Assembly: GCF_900172275.1 (NCBI RefSeq)
Contig: NZ_FWFT01000002.1
Span: forward strand, 558,001-622,000
Source: Pseudooctadecabacter jejudonensis
Lineage (GTDB): Bacteria > Pseudomonadota > Alphaproteobacteria > Rhodobacterales > Rhodobacteraceae
Direction of reading: 5' to 3'
Length of the DNA: 64,000 nt
Every line of letters starts with the position of its first letter. Position 1 is the first letter of the stretch. This document shows, in pieces, positions 1-9,003 of the stretch. The notes below the pieces were generated by a model. That model was not told where the DNA came from and ran no database searches. It worked only from the letters and a program-made list of their open reading frames with translations. The position numbers were made by a program, and so were the translations under genes.

Positions 1-1216
1 CCTGCGCAACCGTTGGCGCCGCAAACAGCTGGGCGATGACCTGCGTGATGAGGTCTACCCCAAGAATATCCTGATGATCGGGCCCACCGGCGTCGGCAAA
101 ACCGAAATCTCCCGCCGCTTGGCAAAACTCGCCCGTGCGCCCTTCATCAAGGTTGAGGCGACGAAATTCACCGAGGTCGGCTACGTTGGCCGCGACGTGG
201 AACAGATCGTCCGTGATCTGGTCGAAGCCGCCATCGTAGAAACCCGTGATTACATGCGCGAGGACGTGAAACAAAAGGCCCATGAGGCCGCCGAGGAACG
301 TGTGATCACCGCCATTGCCGGCGACGACGCGCGGTCCGGCACCCGTGACATGTTCCGCAAAAAGCTCAAGACCGGTGAGTTGGACGATACGGTTATCGAA
401 CTTGAACTCACCGACACGTCGTCTCCTTTGGGCGGCATGGAAATCCCCGGTCAACCGCCCGGCATGGGGGGCATGGATCTGGGCGCGATGTTCGGCAAGG
501 CCTTTGGCGGACGCACGGTGCGCAAGAAGGTGACCGTCGCACAATCCTATGATCTGCTGATCGCGGATGAGGCGGACAAACTTCTGGACGACGAAACCGT
601 CACCAAGAAGGCGCTGGAGGCGGTTGAGCAGAACGGTATCGTCTTCCTGGATGAGATCGACAAAGTTTGTCGCAACGCCGACGCGCGTGGCGCGGATGTC
701 AGCCGCGAAGGTGTGCAACGCGATCTGCTGCCCCTGATCGAAGGCACCACCGTCAGCACCAAACACGGGTCCGTCAAAACCGACCATATCCTGTTCATCG
801 CATCAGGCGCATTCCACATCGCGAAACCGTCCGATCTTTTGCCCGAACTTCAGGGGCGTCTGCCGATCCGCGTCGAACTCCGCGCCCTGACGGAGGACGA
901 TTTTGTCCGCATCCTGACAGAGACCGACAACGCGCTGACACGTCAGTACACCGCCCTCATGGGCACCGAAGAGGTCACGGTGAATTTCACCGACGACGGC
1001 ATCGCCGCCCTCGCCCGCATCGCGGCTGAGGTGAACGAAAGCGTCGAAAATATCGGCGCGCGGCGTCTTTACACGGTGATGGAACGCGTGTTCGAAGACC
1101 TCAGCTTCACAGCACCTGACCGGTCCGGCGACACAATCGACGTGAACGCCGCCTTTGTCGAAGAACACCTGGGCGAACTTGCCCGTTCAACAGATATCAG
1201 CCGCTACGTGCTTTAG
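1..1216 (+). CDS. hslU: ATP-dependent protease ATPase subunit HslU (5' partial)
   Basis: AAA+ unfoldase of the HslUV (ClpYQ) cytoplasmic protease; it recognises and threads substrates into the HslV peptidase. The reading frame is already open at base 2, so the start lies outside the window. The Walker A motif GPTGVGKT falls about 27 codons in, against about residue 57 in E. coli HslU, so roughly 30 residues are missing. The pore-loop GYVG (about 179-190), the Walker B FLDEID (644-661) and the C-terminal RYVL tail, which docks into HslV in this family, are all present. The intermediate domain lies between Walker A and B and is rich in Gly and Met near 430-500. hslV would be expected just upstream. 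Confidence 0.97.
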   Translation, partial: LRNRWRRKQLGDDLRDEVYPKNILMIGPTGVGKTEISRRLAKLARAPFIKVEATKFTEVGYVGRDVEQIVRDLVEAAIVETRDYMREDVKQKAHEAAEERVITAIAGDDARSGTRDMFRKKLKTGELDDTVIELELTDTSSPLGGMEIPGQPPGMGGMDLGAMFGKAFGGRTVRKKVTVAQSYDLLIADEADKLLDDETVTKKALEAVEQNGIVFLDEIDKVCRNADARGADVSREGVQRDLLPLIEGTTVSTKHGSVKTDHILFIASGAFHIAKPSDLLPELQGRLPIRVELRALTEDDFVRILTETDNALTRQYTALMGTEEVTVNFTDDGIAALARIAAEVNESVENIGARRLYTVMERVFEDLSFTAPDRSGDTIDVNAAFVEEHLGELARSTDISRYVL

Positions 1217-1254
1217 GGCTTTCGCATATCCGCGAAGACGTCCAACAAGGACGG

Positions 1255-2484
1255 ATGAGCGATAGCGGTTATCTGACCTTCATCAAACAAAACGCGCCCT
1301 TCCTTGCGACGGGCGCGCTTTTGTCGTTCCTCAGCAGTTTTGGGCAAACCTTCTTCATCTCGATCTTCGGCGGAGAGATCAGACAAAGCTATGGCCTGAC
1401 CAACGGGGAATGGGGCGTGATCTATATGATCGGCACCGGCGCATCGGCCGCTGTGATGGTCTTTGCAGGCGGCCTTGCTGACAGGTTCCGTGTGCGGCAA
1501 CTGGGCATCACGGTCATCCTTCTTCTCGGCCTGTCGTGTGTGTTGTTGGCCCTCAACCCCATCGCAGCCCTGCTGCCGCTTGTCGTGTTTTGCCTGCGGT
1601 TTTTCGGCCAAGGTATGACAACGCATGTGGCCACTGTCGCCATGTCCCGCTGGTTTGTCGCCACGCGCGGGCGCGCCTTGGCGGTTGCGGCCATGGGATT
1701 CATGCTGGGTGAGGCGACGTTGCCTTTGTTCATGGTCTGGCTGAAATCCCTCATAGATTGGCATCTGATCTGGATCGGCTGTGCCGTGTTTTGCGCGGCC
1801 ATGGCACCCGTTCTGTTCTGGCTTTTGCGTCTTGAACGCACGCCCCAGTCGGTTGCGAATTCCCCGCAGGCCACTGGCCTGTTCGGCAAACACTGGACCC
1901 GTGCTGACGCCCTGCGCCATCCGCTGTTTTGGGCGATGGCCCCCGCTGTGATGTCCTTTTCCGGCTTTGGCACAGCATTCTGGTTTCACCAGGTCCATTT
2001 CGCTGAGATCAAAGGGTGGTCGCACCTGTCACTCGTTGCGGTGTTTCCCTTGGGCACGATCACCCTCTTCGCCTCTACCATCGGCTATGGCTGGTTGGTG
2101 GATCGCATCGGGGCCGTCCGCCTTTTGCCGTTGTATTTGATCCCATACATCGTGGCCTTCATCCTGCATTGGTACGCGCCCACATTAGGCTGGACGGCTT
2201 TGGCCGTGATCCTGATGGGGGCCGCGGGTGGCGGCCAGGCAACCTTGTTGAACGCTTGCTGGGCGGAGTTTTTCGGCACACAGCACTTGGGATCCATCAA
2301 AGCAGCCACGACCGCCCTCATGGTTCTTGGATCTGCCCTTGGGCCAGGGGTATCCGGTTGGTTGATAGATATCGGCGTCGGGTTTGAGGTTCAGATGCTG
2401 GGCTATGCCGCGACATTCGCCATCGCCGCTGCCCTGCTGATATACCCCGTCCGCCTTGCACGGGCGTCAGCGGCTGCGACGTAG
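1255..2484 (+). CDS. MFS transporter, substrate unknown
   Basis: A 409-residue inner-membrane protein with about twelve hydrophobic segments and the charged central loop (about residues 185-215) typical of the major facilitator superfamily. A loop after TM2 reads GGLADRFRVRQ, matching the MFS signature G-x3-D-R-x-G/R-R. The ATG at 1255 follows an AAGGA Shine-Dalgarno at about 1247. It starts 38 bases after hslU and could be cotranscribed with it. The 3' end overlaps the convergent Smr gene by 18 bases. Nothing in the sequence identifies the substrate; this is a family-level call only. Confidence 0.85.
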   Translation: MSDSGYLTFIKQNAPFLATGALLSFLSSFGQTFFISIFGGEIRQSYGLTNGEWGVIYMIGTGASAAVMVFAGGLADRFRVRQLGITVILLLGLSCVLLALNPIAALLPLVVFCLRFFGQGMTTHVATVAMSRWFVATRGRALAVAAMGFMLGEATLPLFMVWLKSLIDWHLIWIGCAVFCAAMAPVLFWLLRLERTPQSVANSPQATGLFGKHWTRADALRHPLFWAMAPAVMSFSGFGTAFWFHQVHFAEIKGWSHLSLVAVFPLGTITLFASTIGYGWLVDRIGAVRLLPLYLIPYIVAFILHWYAPTLGWTALAVILMGAAGGGQATLLNACWAEFFGTQHLGSIKAATTALMVLGSALGPGVSGWLIDIGVGFEVQMLGYAATFAIAAALLIYPVRLARASAAAT

Positions 2485-3054
2485 ATAAACATAATAGGCC
2501 CCGCCGCCCCCGTGGCGCACGTGCGCCTCACTCACCTGCAGGACCAAAGCAGACAATGGCGCCATCGCCAGCCATTGCGGCACCTGATGCCGTAAAACGC
2601 CGAACTTCGTGGGGATCGGCCCCCCATCATCGCGATGTTTACCCTTGCCCGTGATCACCAAAACCAGCCGATATCCCGCTTGCGCCGACCGCAGCACAAA
2701 CCCCGTCAACGCCGGATGCGCCTGCGCCAAGGTCATGCCATGCAAATCAATCCGCGCCTCTGGTTTCAGCTTGCCGCGTTTCAGCCGCCCATACGCTTTG
2801 TTGTCCATCTGAACCGGGGCGGACCGCATCTGCTGCGCCAATGACGGCATCAAATCATGGTCCGCTGAATGATCCACCGATTGTCCGACCTTGAACGCAG
2901 GCATCTTGCGGGGGGCGACAGGGGCCGAAACAGCTGGCGCTTTGGGTGCGGGGCGGACGACCTTTGCCTTGGGCTTGTCCAACGGGTCCGCCCTTTGGGC
3001 GACCATATCCCACAGGGCTTTTTCCTCCGCCGACAGATGGCGCGGCTTTCTCAT
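2467..3054 (-). CDS. Smr/MutS2-type domain protein
   Basis: A 195-residue cytoplasmic protein. The N-terminal half is charged and rich in Ala, Pro and Lys and looks disordered. The C-terminal half (about residues 95-190) is an Smr domain with the signature DLHG (103-106), the TGKG loop (about 135-138) and a Gly-rich HGGGGAYYV end. Smr domains are nucleic-acid nucleases or binders; stand-alone alphaproteobacterial members (DUF/Smr 'YdaL/SmrA-like') have no settled role. It is the last gene of a minus-strand run: its start overlaps the mltA stop by 4 bases, implying translational coupling. Confidence 0.85.
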   Translation of the reverse strand: MRKPRHLSAEEKALWDMVAQRADPLDKPKAKVVRPAPKAPAVSAPVAPRKMPAFKVGQSVDHSADHDLMPSLAQQMRSAPVQMDNKAYGRLKRGKLKPEARIDLHGMTLAQAHPALTGFVLRSAQAGYRLVLVITGKGKHRDDGGPIPTKFGVLRHQVPQWLAMAPLSALVLQVSEAHVRHGGGGAYYVYLRRSR

Positions 3055-4070
3055 TCGATGACATCCGGCAAAAGCGCGTAGGCTGCCTGCAACGGCATCA
3101 ACACCACCATGCGCCCACCGTCTTTGATCCGGCCAGCGTCACGCCCCGCGCGGTCGCCTGTCCCAAAGAAAATATCAGCCCGCTGCGATCCCTTGATCGC
3201 AGAACCGGTATCCTGCGCCACCATAAGGCGGTTCAACGGATCAGCGCCCTGCTTTTCGATCCAGACGGGCGCGCCCAAAGGCACATAAGCCGGATCAACC
3301 GCGACAGTGCGCATCGTTGTGACACTGCGGTTCATGGCACCAAGGGGCCCCTGATCTGCGGGGACTTCGTTCACTTCACGGAAGAACACAAAGCTTTCAT
3401 TCGCCCACAACAGCTTTCGCCCCTCTTCCCCGTTGGAGCGAACCCAATTTCGGATCACATCAGCGGACACTTGGTGCGGCTGGTAAATGCCACGATCGAC
3501 CAAGGCCAAGCCGACAGACGAATACTCCCGCCCGTTGGCCCCGCCATAACCCACGCGCAACCAACCGCCCGTGTCCAACCTGACGCGGCCCGATCCCTGC
3601 ACTTGCAGGAAAAACACATCCACCGGGTCGTCAATCCAGGCGATTTCCAGTCCTTGATTGGCATACGCGCCCGTTTCTTCGATCTCACGTCGGGAATACT
3701 GGCCCGGGTTTGAGGGCAGCCGATACAAGGGGTACTGATACGGGCCGCCACGGGTCAAAGACCCGCGCAGCTCCGGTTCAAAATATCCCGTAAACAAGGC
3801 GTCTTGCCCATCATCGATCAGAACCGGCGTAAAGAAACGTTCGAAGAATCCGCGCGCTTCCTGGCCCTGCCGCGCGACATCACACAGGCCCTTCCAATCC
3901 GCACTGCGCATATCGCCACAGGTGTTCAAAAACACCTCCAACGCCGCTTGATGATCGTCCTCGGCCCAACCGGCCAGATCGTCAAACTGCAAAAGCTGAT
4001 AGGTTGGTTGCGCCATTGCTGCCCCCGCCGACATCAGCGACAGCCCAAGGGCTGCCGCGCGCAGGATCAT
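3051..4070 (-). CDS. mltA: Membrane-bound lytic murein transglycosylase A
   Basis: A 339-residue exported enzyme that cleaves peptidoglycan glycan strands to 1,6-anhydromuramyl products. A Sec signal peptide covers the first 20-21 residues and ends AMA-Q; no lipobox Cys is visible, so unlike E. coli MltA it may not be lipidated. The MltA barrel domain contains the characteristic FTGYFEPELRGS stretch (about 90-102) and YPLYRLP. The C-terminal 3D domain, named for conserved aspartates, shows AQDTGSAIKG and RADIFFGTGDRAG (Asp near 287, 299 and 305). It overlaps the upstream Tim44-like gene and the downstream Smr gene by 4 bases each, so the three form one operon. Confidence 0.95.
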   Translation of the reverse strand: MILRAAALGLSLMSAGAAMAQPTYQLLQFDDLAGWAEDDHQAALEVFLNTCGDMRSADWKGLCDVARQGQEARGFFERFFTPVLIDDGQDALFTGYFEPELRGSLTRGGPYQYPLYRLPSNPGQYSRREIEETGAYANQGLEIAWIDDPVDVFFLQVQGSGRVRLDTGGWLRVGYGGANGREYSSVGLALVDRGIYQPHQVSADVIRNWVRSNGEEGRKLLWANESFVFFREVNEVPADQGPLGAMNRSVTTMRTVAVDPAYVPLGAPVWIEKQGADPLNRLMVAQDTGSAIKGSQRADIFFGTGDRAGRDAGRIKDGGRMVVLMPLQAAYALLPDVIE

Positions 4071-4726
4071 TCGCCCGTGGCGACGAGGAACCAGTTCGGA
4101 TCGCCCGTGCCCATCTTGCGGCCGAACGTCCAGACGTCGCGTTGTTTCTTCACATCTGTGGGCGATCCTTCGATCAGATCACCACCTTTGTCGTAAACGG
4201 CAGATGTGCTTTCACTCAGGAATTTGACCGACACTTCGGCCTCTTTCGTTGCTTCGTTATATTCCGCATCCACGAGGGACGTCTCAGAAATGCCAACGAA
4301 GGTAAAATCGACGCTGAGCCCGTTTTTCTCCCGCGCGTCTACGACACCGGCAAAGGCCTCATACACGTCGTCGGACAGAAACGGTTTGATATCCGCCAGA
4401 TCGCCATTTTCAAAGCCCGTCAAAATCATCTCATAGGCGCCACGCGACCCACGCAGAAATTCACGCACGTTGAACGACCGGTCATCCGCCTTCATCTTTG
4501 TCAGGGCGGCGGCGGCATCACTGCCTTCGTCCACATAATCTGTGATGTCGGGATCAGGCCCACCCTCGATCACGTCAAAATCCGGTTGGGCGCGACGTGA
4601 TGGCTCGGGCGCCTGCACGCGTGGCTTTTCGAACCCTTCACGGGTGCCCAGTACGCTGCGCAGACGAAGGATCAAAAAGATCGCAATACCGGCAAGCACC
4701 AAAAGCTGAAGGATAGGCGAATTCAT
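4067..4726 (-). CDS. Tim44/TimA-like inner-membrane protein
   Basis: A 219-residue protein with a single N-terminal transmembrane segment (LQLLVLAGIAIFLILRL, about residues 7-23), a short acidic and proline-rich linker, and a C-terminal Tim44-like domain (about 75-219; FNVREFLRGSRGAYEMI and the terminal WTFGRKMGTGDPNWFLVATGE). The family is related to mitochondrial Tim44, and alphaproteobacterial TimA homologues are inner-membrane proteins whose exact role is unresolved. It is the first gene of the Tim44-mltA-Smr operon and is divergent from fxsA. Whether it aids protein export, given secB nearby, is only inference. Confidence 0.88.
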   Translation of the reverse strand: MNSPILQLLVLAGIAIFLILRLRSVLGTREGFEKPRVQAPEPSRRAQPDFDVIEGGPDPDITDYVDEGSDAAAALTKMKADDRSFNVREFLRGSRGAYEMILTGFENGDLADIKPFLSDDVYEAFAGVVDAREKNGLSVDFTFVGISETSLVDAEYNEATKEAEVSVKFLSESTSAVYDKGGDLIEGSPTDVKKQRDVWTFGRKMGTGDPNWFLVATGE

Positions 4727-4835
4727 AAGCGTTTCTTTCCTATAAGTGGTAACAAGCTGTTTCGTTTCTTATGTAGGGTTCGGGCGGGTGCAAGTCCACC
4801 GCTGCCCCACGGATTCATAGCCAGGCGGAGGCCAC

Positions 4836-5324
4836 ATGTTACTCCTTTTGCTGTTTATCGGCATTCCCTTGTTGGAAATCACGCTGTTCATTCAGGTCGG
4901 CGGTGCCATCGGATTGGGCTGGACCCTTGCGATCGTGGTGCTGACGGCCTTTTTGGGCGCATGGATGGTGCGCAGTCAGGGCGCGCGGGCGATGTTGAAC
5001 CTGCGGTCCTCCTTTTCCAGCCTGCAAGACCCGACAGAGCCTTTGGCCCACGGGGCGATGATCCTGTTTTCGGGCGCGCTGTTGCTGACACCTGGGTTTT
5101 TCACCGATTTCGTCGGCTTTGCGCTGTTGGTGCCTGCCGTCAGATCAGCGGTCTATCGACACCTGCGATCCCGCGTGAACGTGCAAAGTTTCCAAATGGG
5201 CCCCGATATGCGCACCCAACACAGACCCACCGGCCCCCGCGACCGCGTCATCGACGGTGAGTTTGAGGAGGTGGATCCTAAAAATCCGCCCCAAAACGGC
5301 CCATCCGGCTGGACCAAACATTGA
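4836..5324 (+). CDS. fxsA: FxsA family membrane protein
   Basis: A 162-residue protein with hydrophobic segments at about residues 1-17, 22-42 and 70-100, and a polar C-terminal cytoplasmic tail. The opening LLFIGIPLLEITLFIQVG and the TPGFFTDFVGF motif (about 88-98) are diagnostic of FxsA/YtzA. E. coli FxsA suppresses phage T7 exclusion by the F plasmid when overproduced; the physiological role is unknown. The ATG at 4836 is preceded by GGCGGAGG with good spacing. The 109-base gap shared with the divergent Tim44-like gene holds an imperfect GC-rich stem-loop (4782-4807) without a T-run and no clear promoter. Confidence 0.9.
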   Translation: MLLLLLFIGIPLLEITLFIQVGGAIGLGWTLAIVVLTAFLGAWMVRSQGARAMLNLRSSFSSLQDPTEPLAHGAMILFSGALLLTPGFFTDFVGFALLVPAVRSAVYRHLRSRVNVQSFQMGPDMRTQHRPTGPRDRVIDGEFEEVDPKNPPQNGPSGWTKH

Positions 5325-5380
5325 GGCCCAGCGCCTGCCCTGATACACAAGCCCGAATTTATAGATATCCGGAGAGCCAC

Positions 5381-5899
5381 ATGGCCGAAGAGACAACACC
5401 CCCCGCAAACGGCGCAGCAGATGCCACCGCCACACCCCCCCAGATCAAACAGCGCATTCTGGCCCAGTTCGTCCGCGACCTGTCCTTTGAAAACGTCATG
5501 GCGCAAAAAGGCGTCGACGGTGAGGTAAAGCCTGAAATCAAGGTCGAAGTGAACCTTGATGCACGCAAACGCGGGGCGGACAACCAGTATGAAATCATAA
5601 CCAAACTCAAGGTGACATCCACCAACGCCGGGTCTGACAAGACCTTGTTCCTGCTTGAGTTGGAATATTCCGGTGTCTTCGAAATCCAAGGCGTGCCAGA
5701 ACAACAGCTGCACCCCTACCTGATGATCGAATGCCCGCGCATGACCTTCCCGTTCATCCGCCGCATCGTCAGTGATGTGACCCGCGACGGTGGCTTCCCG
5801 CCGCTGAACCTTGAACAGATTGATTTTGTCTCAATCTATCGTCAGCAGCTGGCCCTTCGTGCACAGCAGCAAGCAGCCGAGAAAAAGGCAGACGCCTAA
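5381..5899 (+). CDS. secB: Protein-export chaperone SecB
   Basis: Cytosolic tetrameric chaperone that keeps preproteins unfolded and hands them to SecA. The 172-residue protein begins [11 protein letters not shown], carries the SecB core ([50 protein letters not shown]) and ends in an Ala/Gln/Lys-rich tail, matching alphaproteobacterial SecB. I place the start at 5381 because GGAGAG sits 6 bases upstream; an in-frame extension to 5321 would add 20 unrelated residues. It overlaps the 3' end of convergent dnaQ by 4 bases. The partner secA is at 60.8 kb. Confidence 0.96.
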   Translation: MAEETTPPANGAADATATPPQIKQRILAQFVRDLSFENVMAQKGVDGEVKPEIKVEVNLDARKRGADNQYEIITKLKVTSTNAGSDKTLFLLELEYSGVFEIQGVPEQQLHPYLMIECPRMTFPFIRRIVSDVTRDGGFPPLNLEQIDFVSIYRQQLALRAQQQAAEKKADA

Positions 5900-6627
5900 A
5901 TCTTGGACCAAAGGGCGTTTTCGCCCAGCTTTTCAATGAACGCGGCGTGGGCCTCTGCCTCCGCCGCGTTTATTTTTGACCCCAGCGGATTGGGCCGCGG
6001 CATGGGGCGCCATTCGGACCCGGCCGCTGTTGCCGTGCCGCCCGATGTTTGACCGGCCAGCGCAAAGTCAGGCTGCCGCCCACCGATCAATTCAAGATAG
6101 ACCTCGGCCAGAATTTCACTGTCCAGCAAAGCGCCGTGCAACGTCCGGTTTGAATTGTCGATCCCGAACCGGCGACACAGCGCATCCAGGGACGCGGGCG
6201 AGCCTGGAAATTTCTTGCGCGCAATGGCCAAAGTATCCAACGCCTGATCCATGGGCAGCAAGGCGCGGTTCAGCCAGCCCAGCTCGGCGTTCAGGAATTT
6301 CATATCGAACGCCGCATTGTGGATCACCAGTTTGGCATCCCCCACAAAGTCAACAAAAGCTTGGGCAATGTCGGCAAAGACGGGCTTGTCTTTTAACGTG
6401 ACCTCCCCCTTCTCGGCGGCGCGGGGTCCGGCCTCAAGGATGTCCGGGCCGATCCCGTGAATTTCAAACGCGCCAGCGGGCATGGACCGTTGCGGGTTGA
6501 TGTACTGATGATAGGTGCGGCCCGTGGGCATATGATTGTGCAGCTCAATCGCGCCGATCTCGACGATGCGGTCACCCTCGCCCGGTTCAAAGCCAGTCGT
6601 TTCGGTATCAAGAACGATCTCACGCAT
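5896..6627 (-). CDS. dnaQ: DNA polymerase III epsilon subunit (proofreading exonuclease)
   Basis: 3'-5' exonuclease of the replicative polymerase core. The 243-residue form starts [13 protein letters not shown] with the Exo I acids D7 and E9. Exo II lies in [12 protein letters not shown], and Exo III in [21 protein letters not shown] with the His and Asp metal ligands. The C-terminal tail is the alpha-subunit binding part in this family. The start at 6627 is chosen because family members begin MREIVLDTE; an upstream ATG at 6654 would add nine residues. The start overlaps the end of coaE by 8 bases, so dnaQ is the distal gene of a maf-aroE-coaE-dnaQ operon. Confidence 0.95.
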   Translation of the reverse strand: MREIVLDTETTGFEPGEGDRIVEIGAIELHNHMPTGRTYHQYINPQRSMPAGAFEIHGIGPDILEAGPRAAEKGEVTLKDKPVFADIAQAFVDFVGDAKLVIHNAAFDMKFLNAELGWLNRALLPMDQALDTLAIARKKFPGSPASLDALCRRFGIDNSNRTLHGALLDSEILAEVYLELIGGRQPDFALAGQTSGGTATAAGSEWRPMPRPNPLGSKINAAEAEAHAAFIEKLGENALWSKI

Positions 6628-7213
6628 TGGATGCACCTGCTTTGATTTGCTCAAGAATATTTGCCACGGACTGACGGGCCGCGTCCAGCGTCAGCGTTTC
6701 AATCACCCAATCGGCGCGCTTGCGTTTTTCGGCATCGGGCATTTGGCGGGACAAGATCATATCAAAATCGGCCTCAGACATCTCACCCCGCGCAAGAACG
6801 CGGGCGCGTTGCACGTCAGCGGGCACAGTGACCACCACAACCCCGTCACACATCGCATCGGTTCCCGTTTCAAACAAAAGCGGGACATCCAGAAGCGCGA
6901 TAGGCGCCGTTGTGGCGTTAAGAAAGTCAGCCCGGTCTTGTGCCACCAAGGGGTGAACAACCTCCTGAATATGATCCAGAACAGCCGGATCCTCAGCAAT
7001 CAGATCGCGCAGCTTGGCACGGTCAACGTGGCTATCTGTGATAACCGAAGGATAAAGGCGCGCCACCTCTACCGCAGCAGCGCCACCTTTGGCGTAAAGG
7101 TTTCGAACGGTGGCATCCGCATCCCAAACCGGCACGCCTGCATCTGCAAACATCTGCGCCGTTGTCGATTTCCCCATCCCGATTGAGCCTGTCAGGCCCA
7201 GAACGTAGGTCAT
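6620..7213 (-). CDS. coaE: Dephospho-CoA kinase
   Basis: Last step of coenzyme A synthesis: ATP-dependent phosphorylation of the 3'-hydroxyl of dephospho-CoA. The 197-residue protein opens with the P-loop GSIGMGKS (residues 9-16) and has the [10 protein letters not shown] segment (about 32-41) and the VHPLV and [11 protein letters not shown] motifs of CoaE. Length matches the family (about 200). Its start overlaps aroE by 4 bases and its end overlaps dnaQ by 8, indicating tight coupling in a conserved alphaproteobacterial origin-proximal operon. Confidence 0.96.
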   Translation of the reverse strand: MTYVLGLTGSIGMGKSTTAQMFADAGVPVWDADATVRNLYAKGGAAAVEVARLYPSVITDSHVDRAKLRDLIAEDPAVLDHIQEVVHPLVAQDRADFLNATTAPIALLDVPLLFETGTDAMCDGVVVVTVPADVQRARVLARGEMSEADFDMILSRQMPDAEKRKRADWVIETLTLDAARQSVANILEQIKAGASNA

Positions 7214-8043
7214 CCCAACACCGCTGCACGCGCGTCGACGTCAACCTCGGGGCGGGTTCCGAACCACCTTTCAAACCCGGGAACAGCTTGATGCAAAAGC
7301 ATGCCAAGCCCGTCCACGGTGACGCATCCTGCGGCCTCGGCCTCTTGTAGGAATCTGGTTTTCAATGGGGAATAAACCAAATCAGTGACAACCGTTCCCC
7401 GACGCAACCCATCCAGCGGCACCCGCAATTCGGGCTGTCCCGTCATCCCAAGGGAGGTGGTGTTGACCACCGTGGCGGAGTCCTCAAGAATATTTCCGGC
7501 CTGCACCCAATCCACCACCGTCACTTTGGTGCCGAAAGCAGATTGCAATGCCTCAGCTTTGGGACGCGTTCGGTTGCTGAGGAAAATTTCCTGCACGCCG
7601 ACATCGATCAAGGACGCGATCACAGCACGCGCCGCACCACCTGCACCAAGAACAGCTGCTGGCCCAATCGAAGGCGCCCACCCTGGCGCACCTTGTTTCA
7701 GGTTGGCGATAAACCCATAACCGTCCGTGTTGTCTGCATGAATTTTGCCATCCCGCCTGAAAATCAACGTATTGGCAGCGCCAATCAATGTAGCCCGATC
7801 TGTCGCCAAATCCGCAATCTGCAGCACATCCACCTTATGGGGCAACGTCACATTACATCCGACAAACCCCATCTTGGGCAGGGACCGAATGACGCTTTCC
7901 AAATCACCCTCAGCGACATGCATGGGGACGTAAAAGCCGGGCCGGTTGTAGGTTTTCAACCAATGTCGGAACAGGTGCGGAGATTTGGAATGTGCGATGG
8001 GGTTTCCAATCACACCTGCCAATGGAATTTTGTGTTCAGTCAT
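7210..8043 (-). CDS. aroE: Shikimate dehydrogenase (NADP+)
   Basis: Reduces 3-dehydroshikimate to shikimate in aromatic amino-acid synthesis. The 277-residue protein has the N-terminal substrate motif GVIGNPIAHSKSP, in which the two Ser residues bind shikimate, the catalytic Lys in NVTLPHK (about 67), NADNTDGYGF, and the Rossmann loop VLGAGGAARAV followed by SNRTRPKA, in which the Arg favours NADP. The 3' end has GLGMLLHQAVPGFERWFG, typical of AroE. It overlaps coaE and maf by 4 bases each. Confidence 0.96.
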   Translation of the reverse strand: MTEHKIPLAGVIGNPIAHSKSPHLFRHWLKTYNRPGFYVPMHVAEGDLESVIRSLPKMGFVGCNVTLPHKVDVLQIADLATDRATLIGAANTLIFRRDGKIHADNTDGYGFIANLKQGAPGWAPSIGPAAVLGAGGAARAVIASLIDVGVQEIFLSNRTRPKAEALQSAFGTKVTVVDWVQAGNILEDSATVVNTTSLGMTGQPELRVPLDGLRRGTVVTDLVYSPLKTRFLQEAEAAGCVTVDGLGMLLHQAVPGFERWFGTRPEVDVDARAAVLG

Positions 8044-8639
8044 GTCGGCAGCGTCCCGCGCAAAGTAAGGTAAGACAAAAGCTCCAACAACGGCAGCCCT
8101 TGGATGGTAAAGGTATCGCCCTGCACCATGCGAAACAACCGGATGCCTTCTTCTTCGATTTTATACCCACCCACGGACCAACGGATGCTGTCCCAGTTTC
8201 GTTCAACATAATCCTCAAGATAGGCGTCGGAGAAATCGCTCATGGTCAGACGGGCGACGCCCACATGACGCCAGACCGGTTTCATGTCTTCGTAAATCAC
8301 GGCCGCTGACAAAAGTTGATGCGTTTCACCCCGAAGCAAGCGCAACTGAGACATGGCATCTGCAACGTCTTCCGGTTTGGACAAAACCTGACCTTTGAAC
8401 GACAACACCTGATCACAGCCAAGCACCAAACCCCCGCCCCCTTTTTCCGCGACCTTGCGCGCCTTCATCTCGGCCAAGGTATCGGCAATATCACGCGGTG
8501 GGGCATCCTCTGCCTGAAGTGCATCTTTAACCGAATCTTCATCAATTCGGGGTGGAGTGATTCCAACGCGTACACCGGCAGATCTGAGAAGTCTGGCCCG
8601 GCTTTCTGACGCAGAGGCCAGAATAAGGTCAAAAGACAT
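8040..8639 (-). CDS. maf: Maf-family nucleotide pyrophosphatase
   Basis: A 199-residue Maf/YhdE/YceF-type protein. These hydrolyse non-canonical or modified nucleoside triphosphates; the exact nucleotide preference cannot be read from sequence. Visible family motifs are LILASASESRARLLRSAG at the N-terminus, the metal-binding E in ARKVAEKG, LGCDQVL, and the SVGGYKIEEEGIRLF segment. It is the first gene of the maf-aroE-coaE-dnaQ operon, transcribed away from the 0.5-kb origin-like gap, so its promoter should lie inside 8640-8800. Confidence 0.93.
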   Translation of the reverse strand: MSFDLILASASESRARLLRSAGVRVGITPPRIDEDSVKDALQAEDAPPRDIADTLAEMKARKVAEKGGGGLVLGCDQVLSFKGQVLSKPEDVADAMSQLRLLRGETHQLLSAAVIYEDMKPVWRHVGVARLTMSDFSDAYLEDYVERNWDSIRWSVGGYKIEEEGIRLFRMVQGDTFTIQGLPLLELLSYLTLRGTLPT

Positions 8640-8784
8640 GTGGATATCCTCGTGGGTTATCTGTTGGACATGTGATGGGATGGTTTGGGCGCAAAAACAA
8701 GAACCCTCCTCATCCTCGAATTCTATCCCGTCTGTCCCACACGCAGTCCCGTGTTATCCCCTTGGGACAAGGAAGAATCGGTGT

Positions 8785-8793
8785 TGTGGATAA
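8785..8793 (-). promoter_or_regulatory. DnaA box, perfect consensus
   Basis: TGTGGATAA on the plus strand is the complement of the strong DnaA-binding consensus TTATCCACA, with no mismatch. It is in the non-coding gap between maf and rho. Confidence 0.7.
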
Positions 8794-8913
8794 ATCTGGC
8801 GCGGACTCATAACATCCATCATTGCAATCTTCGTTTCATAGAAAAATGCGTGAATCTACAGTGAGAAACAGTGTTTCTTGAAGTGGGCGTATATAGTCTT
8901 TTGCGCAAATCAG

Positions 8914-8922
8914 CGTGGATAA
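8914..8922 (-). promoter_or_regulatory. DnaA box, one mismatch
   Basis: CGTGGATAA on plus reads TTATCCACG on minus, one base from the consensus and in the same orientation as the perfect box 129 bases upstream. Confidence 0.55.
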
Positions 8923-8949
8923 GTCTTTGGGTATCAGAGCTGTCCACAC

Positions 8950-8958
8950 TTATCCTCA
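8950..8958 (+). promoter_or_regulatory. DnaA box, one mismatch
   Basis: TTATCCTCA differs from TTATCCACA at one position and lies in inverted orientation to the box at 8914. A two-mismatch CTGTCCACA lies just before it at 8940-8948. Box plus neighbour sit directly next to the AT-rich 13-mers. Confidence 0.45.
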
Positions 8959-8977
8959 GCACAACAACATCATCTTC

Positions 8978-9003
8978 CTTTTTAAAGATTCTTTTTAAGA
9001 AGA
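8978..9003 (+). repeat. Two tandem AT-rich 13-mers (possible unwinding element)
   Basis: CTTTTTAAAGATT is followed directly by CTTTTTAAGAAGA; the first eight bases are identical and nine of thirteen match. A further AAAAATTG follows. Position and composition resemble the 13-mer duplex-unwinding repeats of other bacterial origins. Confidence 0.45.

Noticed and set aside
4782-4807. GC-rich stem-loop before fxsA, considered as tRNA or riboswitch
   Set aside because: No tRNA T-loop or cloverleaf and no known riboswitch core; it is merely an imperfect hairpin.
8982-8998. TTAA-N9-TTAA in the origin gap, like a CtrA box
   Set aside because: CtrA sites use a spacing of seven; this is part of the 13-mer repeat.
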